Shown here: positions 5,311-6,550 of the stretch, one piece after another | Layout: each line of letters begins with the position of its first letter | Numbering within the stretch: the stretch's first letter is position 1 | Origin: JBOGWA01 sp050693155 | GTDB taxonomy: Bacteria > Actinomycetota > UBA4738 > CALAEC01 | Length of the DNA: 6,550 nucleotides | Assembly: GCA_050693155.1 (NCBI GenBank) | Contig: JBOGWA010000100.1 | Coordinates: forward strand, 1 to 6,550 | Direction: 5' to 3' | The notes under the pieces: model-generated | Told to the model about the DNA's origin: nothing | What the model saw: only the letters and a program-made list of their open reading frames with translations | The model's database searches: none | Program-made: the position numbers and the translations under genes

Positions 5311-6330
5311 ATGAGCGCGCGGCACAAGCTCGCTGGAGCCGCCCTCGTGTTCGCCGCCGGGGTGCTCCTCGCGGCGTGCAGCGACACGCTTCCGCAGAGC
5401 TCCCTCAACCCCGCCGGCGAACGCGCCGAGCAGGTCGATTCCCTCTTTCGACTGGTCTTCTGGATCGCCGTCGGCGTCTTCGTGCTCGTCGAGGGGGCGC
5501 TCGTCTATGCGCTCATTCGGTTCCGCCAGCGCCGCGCCGACGACCCGAACCCGGTTCAGGTGCACGGGAACACCCGCCTCGAGATCATCTGGACGATCAT
5601 TCCCGCGCTTCTTCTTCTGGGGATCGCGATCCCCACGATCCGCACGACCTTCGACCTCTCAGAGCACCCGACCGGCGAAGGCGTCGTCGCCGTCATCGTC
5701 ACGGCGAGCCAGTGGTGGTGGGAGGTCGAGTACCCCGACCTCGGCGTCGTCACAGCGAACGAGATCCACGTTCCGGTCGGGAGCCCGGTCACAGTCGAGC
5801 TTCACTCAAAGGACGTGATCCACTCCTTCTGGGTCCCGCGACTCGCCGGGAAACAGGACGTGGTGCCGGGGCGGACGATCTCGCTCGACTTCGTGGCCGC
5901 AGCGCCCGGCGTGTTTCCAGGGCAGTGCGCTGAATACTGTGGGCTCTCCCACGCGAACATGCGCTTCATCGTCGTCGCCGAAGAGCCTGAAGACTTTGAC
6001 CAATGGGTTGCCGACCAGCGTGCGCCCGCTGTCGCGGCCCCGCCCGGCACCGAGAACGCCGAGGGAGAGGAGCTGTTTCGCTCGGTGGGGTGTGTGGCGT
6101 GTCATACGGTCGCCGGGCTCGAAGGCGCCCAGGGAATCCTCGGGCCGGACCTCACGCACTTCGGGGGCCGAACAACCTTCGCCGGCTCGACCTTTGAGAT
6201 CAATGTCGCGAATCTCACCCGCTGGCTCAGAAATCCCCTGGCGATGAAACCCGGCTCCCGGATGCCCAGCTACAACCTCACAGACGACCAGATCGAAGCA
6301 TTGATCGCCTATCTGATGAGCCTCGAATGA
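5311..6330 (+). CDS. ctaC: Cytochrome c oxidase subunit II, caa3-type (CuA + cytochrome c)
   Basis: A 339-residue membrane-bound subunit that accepts electrons from cytochrome c and passes them through CuA to subunit I. The order is: a lipoprotein signal with SARHK and lipobox LLAAC (Cys23); two membrane helices at about 46-70 and 92-113; the SQWWWEVEYP aromatic element (133-142); a cupredoxin domain with CuA ligands H171 (VIHSFW), C206, E208 and C210 (CAEYC), H214 and M217; and a C-terminal cytochrome c domain with CVACH (C261, C264, H265) and probable axial Met318 in PGSRMPSYN. The fused cytochrome c marks a caa3-type oxidase. All metal ligands are intact. The ATG at 5311 gives a clean signal peptide. 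The TGA stop overlaps the ATG of a 10-codon mini-ORF. It is part of the rightward operon and is followed by ctaD 25 nt later. Confidence 0.97.
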   Translation: MSARHKLAGAALVFAAGVLLAACSDTLPQSSLNPAGERAEQVDSLFRLVFWIAVGVFVLVEGALVYALIRFRQRRADDPNPVQVHGNTRLEIIWTIIPALLLLGIAIPTIRTTFDLSEHPTGEGVVAVIVTASQWWWEVEYPDLGVVTANEIHVPVGSPVTVELHSKDVIHSFWVPRLAGKQDVVPGRTISLDFVAAAPGVFPGQCAEYCGLSHANMRFIVVAEEPEDFDQWVADQRAPAVAAPPGTENAEGEELFRSVGCVACHTVAGLEGAQGILGPDLTHFGGRTTFAGSTFEINVANLTRWLRNPLAMKPGSRMPSYNLTDDQIEALIAYLMSLE

Positions 6331-6359
6331 CCCTCGATAGAATGAGAACAGCCCGATGA
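6327..6359 (+). CDS. 10-codon mini-ORF bridging ctaC and ctaD
   Basis: ATG at 6327 overlaps the ctaC stop as ATGA (6327-6330). The frame encodes MTLDRMRTAR and ends at TGA 6357-6359, overlapping the ctaD ATG as a second ATGA (6356-6359). The peptide is probably not functional; the arrangement would pass ribosomes from ctaC to ctaD by termination-reinitiation, which fits the lack of a good Shine-Dalgarno before ctaD. It may also be chance, since only ten codons need be open. Confidence 0.3.
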   Translation: MTLDRMRTAR

Positions 6360-6550
6360 CCGTCGCAGCGATCCCCCGGCCGACGATCTTTCGCCGTCCC
6401 AAGGCTACGACCGGGGTGTGGTCCTGGTTCACGACGGTCGATCACAAGCGCATCGGGATTCTCTACGGCGTCACGGCATTCGCCTTCTTCCTGATCGGCG
6501 GCGCAGAGGCGCTGCTGCTTCGCATCCAGCTCGCGCGGCCGGAGAGCACA
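6356..6550 (+). CDS. ctaD: Cytochrome c oxidase subunit I, N-terminal part (runs off the window)
   Basis: The first 65 codons of the heme-copper oxidase catalytic subunit, which holds heme a and the heme a3-CuB centre and pumps protons. After a short polar N-terminus comes the family signature WSWFTTVDHKRIGILYG (22-38), followed by the first membrane helix (about 34-55, AFAFFLIGGAEALLLR) and the Q-L-A-R-P element (58-62) expected after helix I. The metal ligands lie beyond the right edge. The ATG at 6356 gives the usual length before WFTTVDHK. The frame is open to the last base, so the gene is cut by the window. It follows ctaC closely and is translated from the same message. Confidence 0.96.
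   Translation, partial: MTVAAIPRPTIFRRPKATTGVWSWFTTVDHKRIGILYGVTAFAFFLIGGAEALLLRIQLARPEST

Noticed and set aside
5311..6330. Fusion of subunit II with cytochrome c as a novel system
   Set aside because: This is the well-known caa3-type arrangement; it is annotated but not unusual.

Overview
The window is high-GC bacterial DNA carrying part of an aerobic respiration locus: the assembly and structural genes of a caa3-type cytochrome c oxidase. The closest fit is a GC-rich actinobacterium, possibly of the Acidimicrobiia type, or a similarly GC-rich lineage such as Chloroflexota. This rests on GTG/TTG start use, the actinobacterial look of the prenyl synthase (DDxxG second motif, LREGKRT), a split-barrel flavin-family protein, and a lipoprotein CtaC with a C-terminal cytochrome c domain. 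The lineage is inferred and not proven.

The layout is divergent, with a short shared regulatory region at about 3152-3200. Leftward (minus strand), in order of transcription, are a secreted lipoprotein with a thioredoxin-like domain (2189-3151), a polyprenyl diphosphate synthase 9 nt downstream (1097-2179), a PPOX-type split-barrel protein (546-1019), and a small three-helix membrane protein of unknown function (46 to about 492). Rightward (plus strand) are a fused heme A synthase/heme O synthase (CtaA-CtaB, 3201-5009), a 70-residue membrane-anchored zinc-ribbon protein (5021-5233), CtaC (oxidase subunit II with CuA and heme c sites, 5311-6330), and the first 65 codons of CtaD (oxidase subunit I, running off the right edge).

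The genes make sense together. The fused enzyme would farnesylate or geranylgeranylate protoheme IX and then oxidise the product to heme A for subunit I. The neighbouring prenyl synthase could supply the prenyl diphosphate, and its active-site pattern hints at a C20 product. The thioredoxin-fold lipoprotein lies where a CuA-site reductant or copper-delivery factor would be expected. No other system such as CRISPR, mobile elements, tRNA or rRNA is visible.

Points for a second look are: the uncharacterised zinc-ribbon protein inside the oxidase operon; a 12-bp tandem duplication that appears to have broken a stop/start overlap before it; a 10-codon mini-ORF joined by ATGA overlaps to both ctaC and ctaD; a perfect 8-bp inverted repeat plus a ribosome-site hairpin between the divergent operons; loss of the second cysteine pair in the CtaA half; and an operator-like 17-bp palindrome before the leftmost gene.
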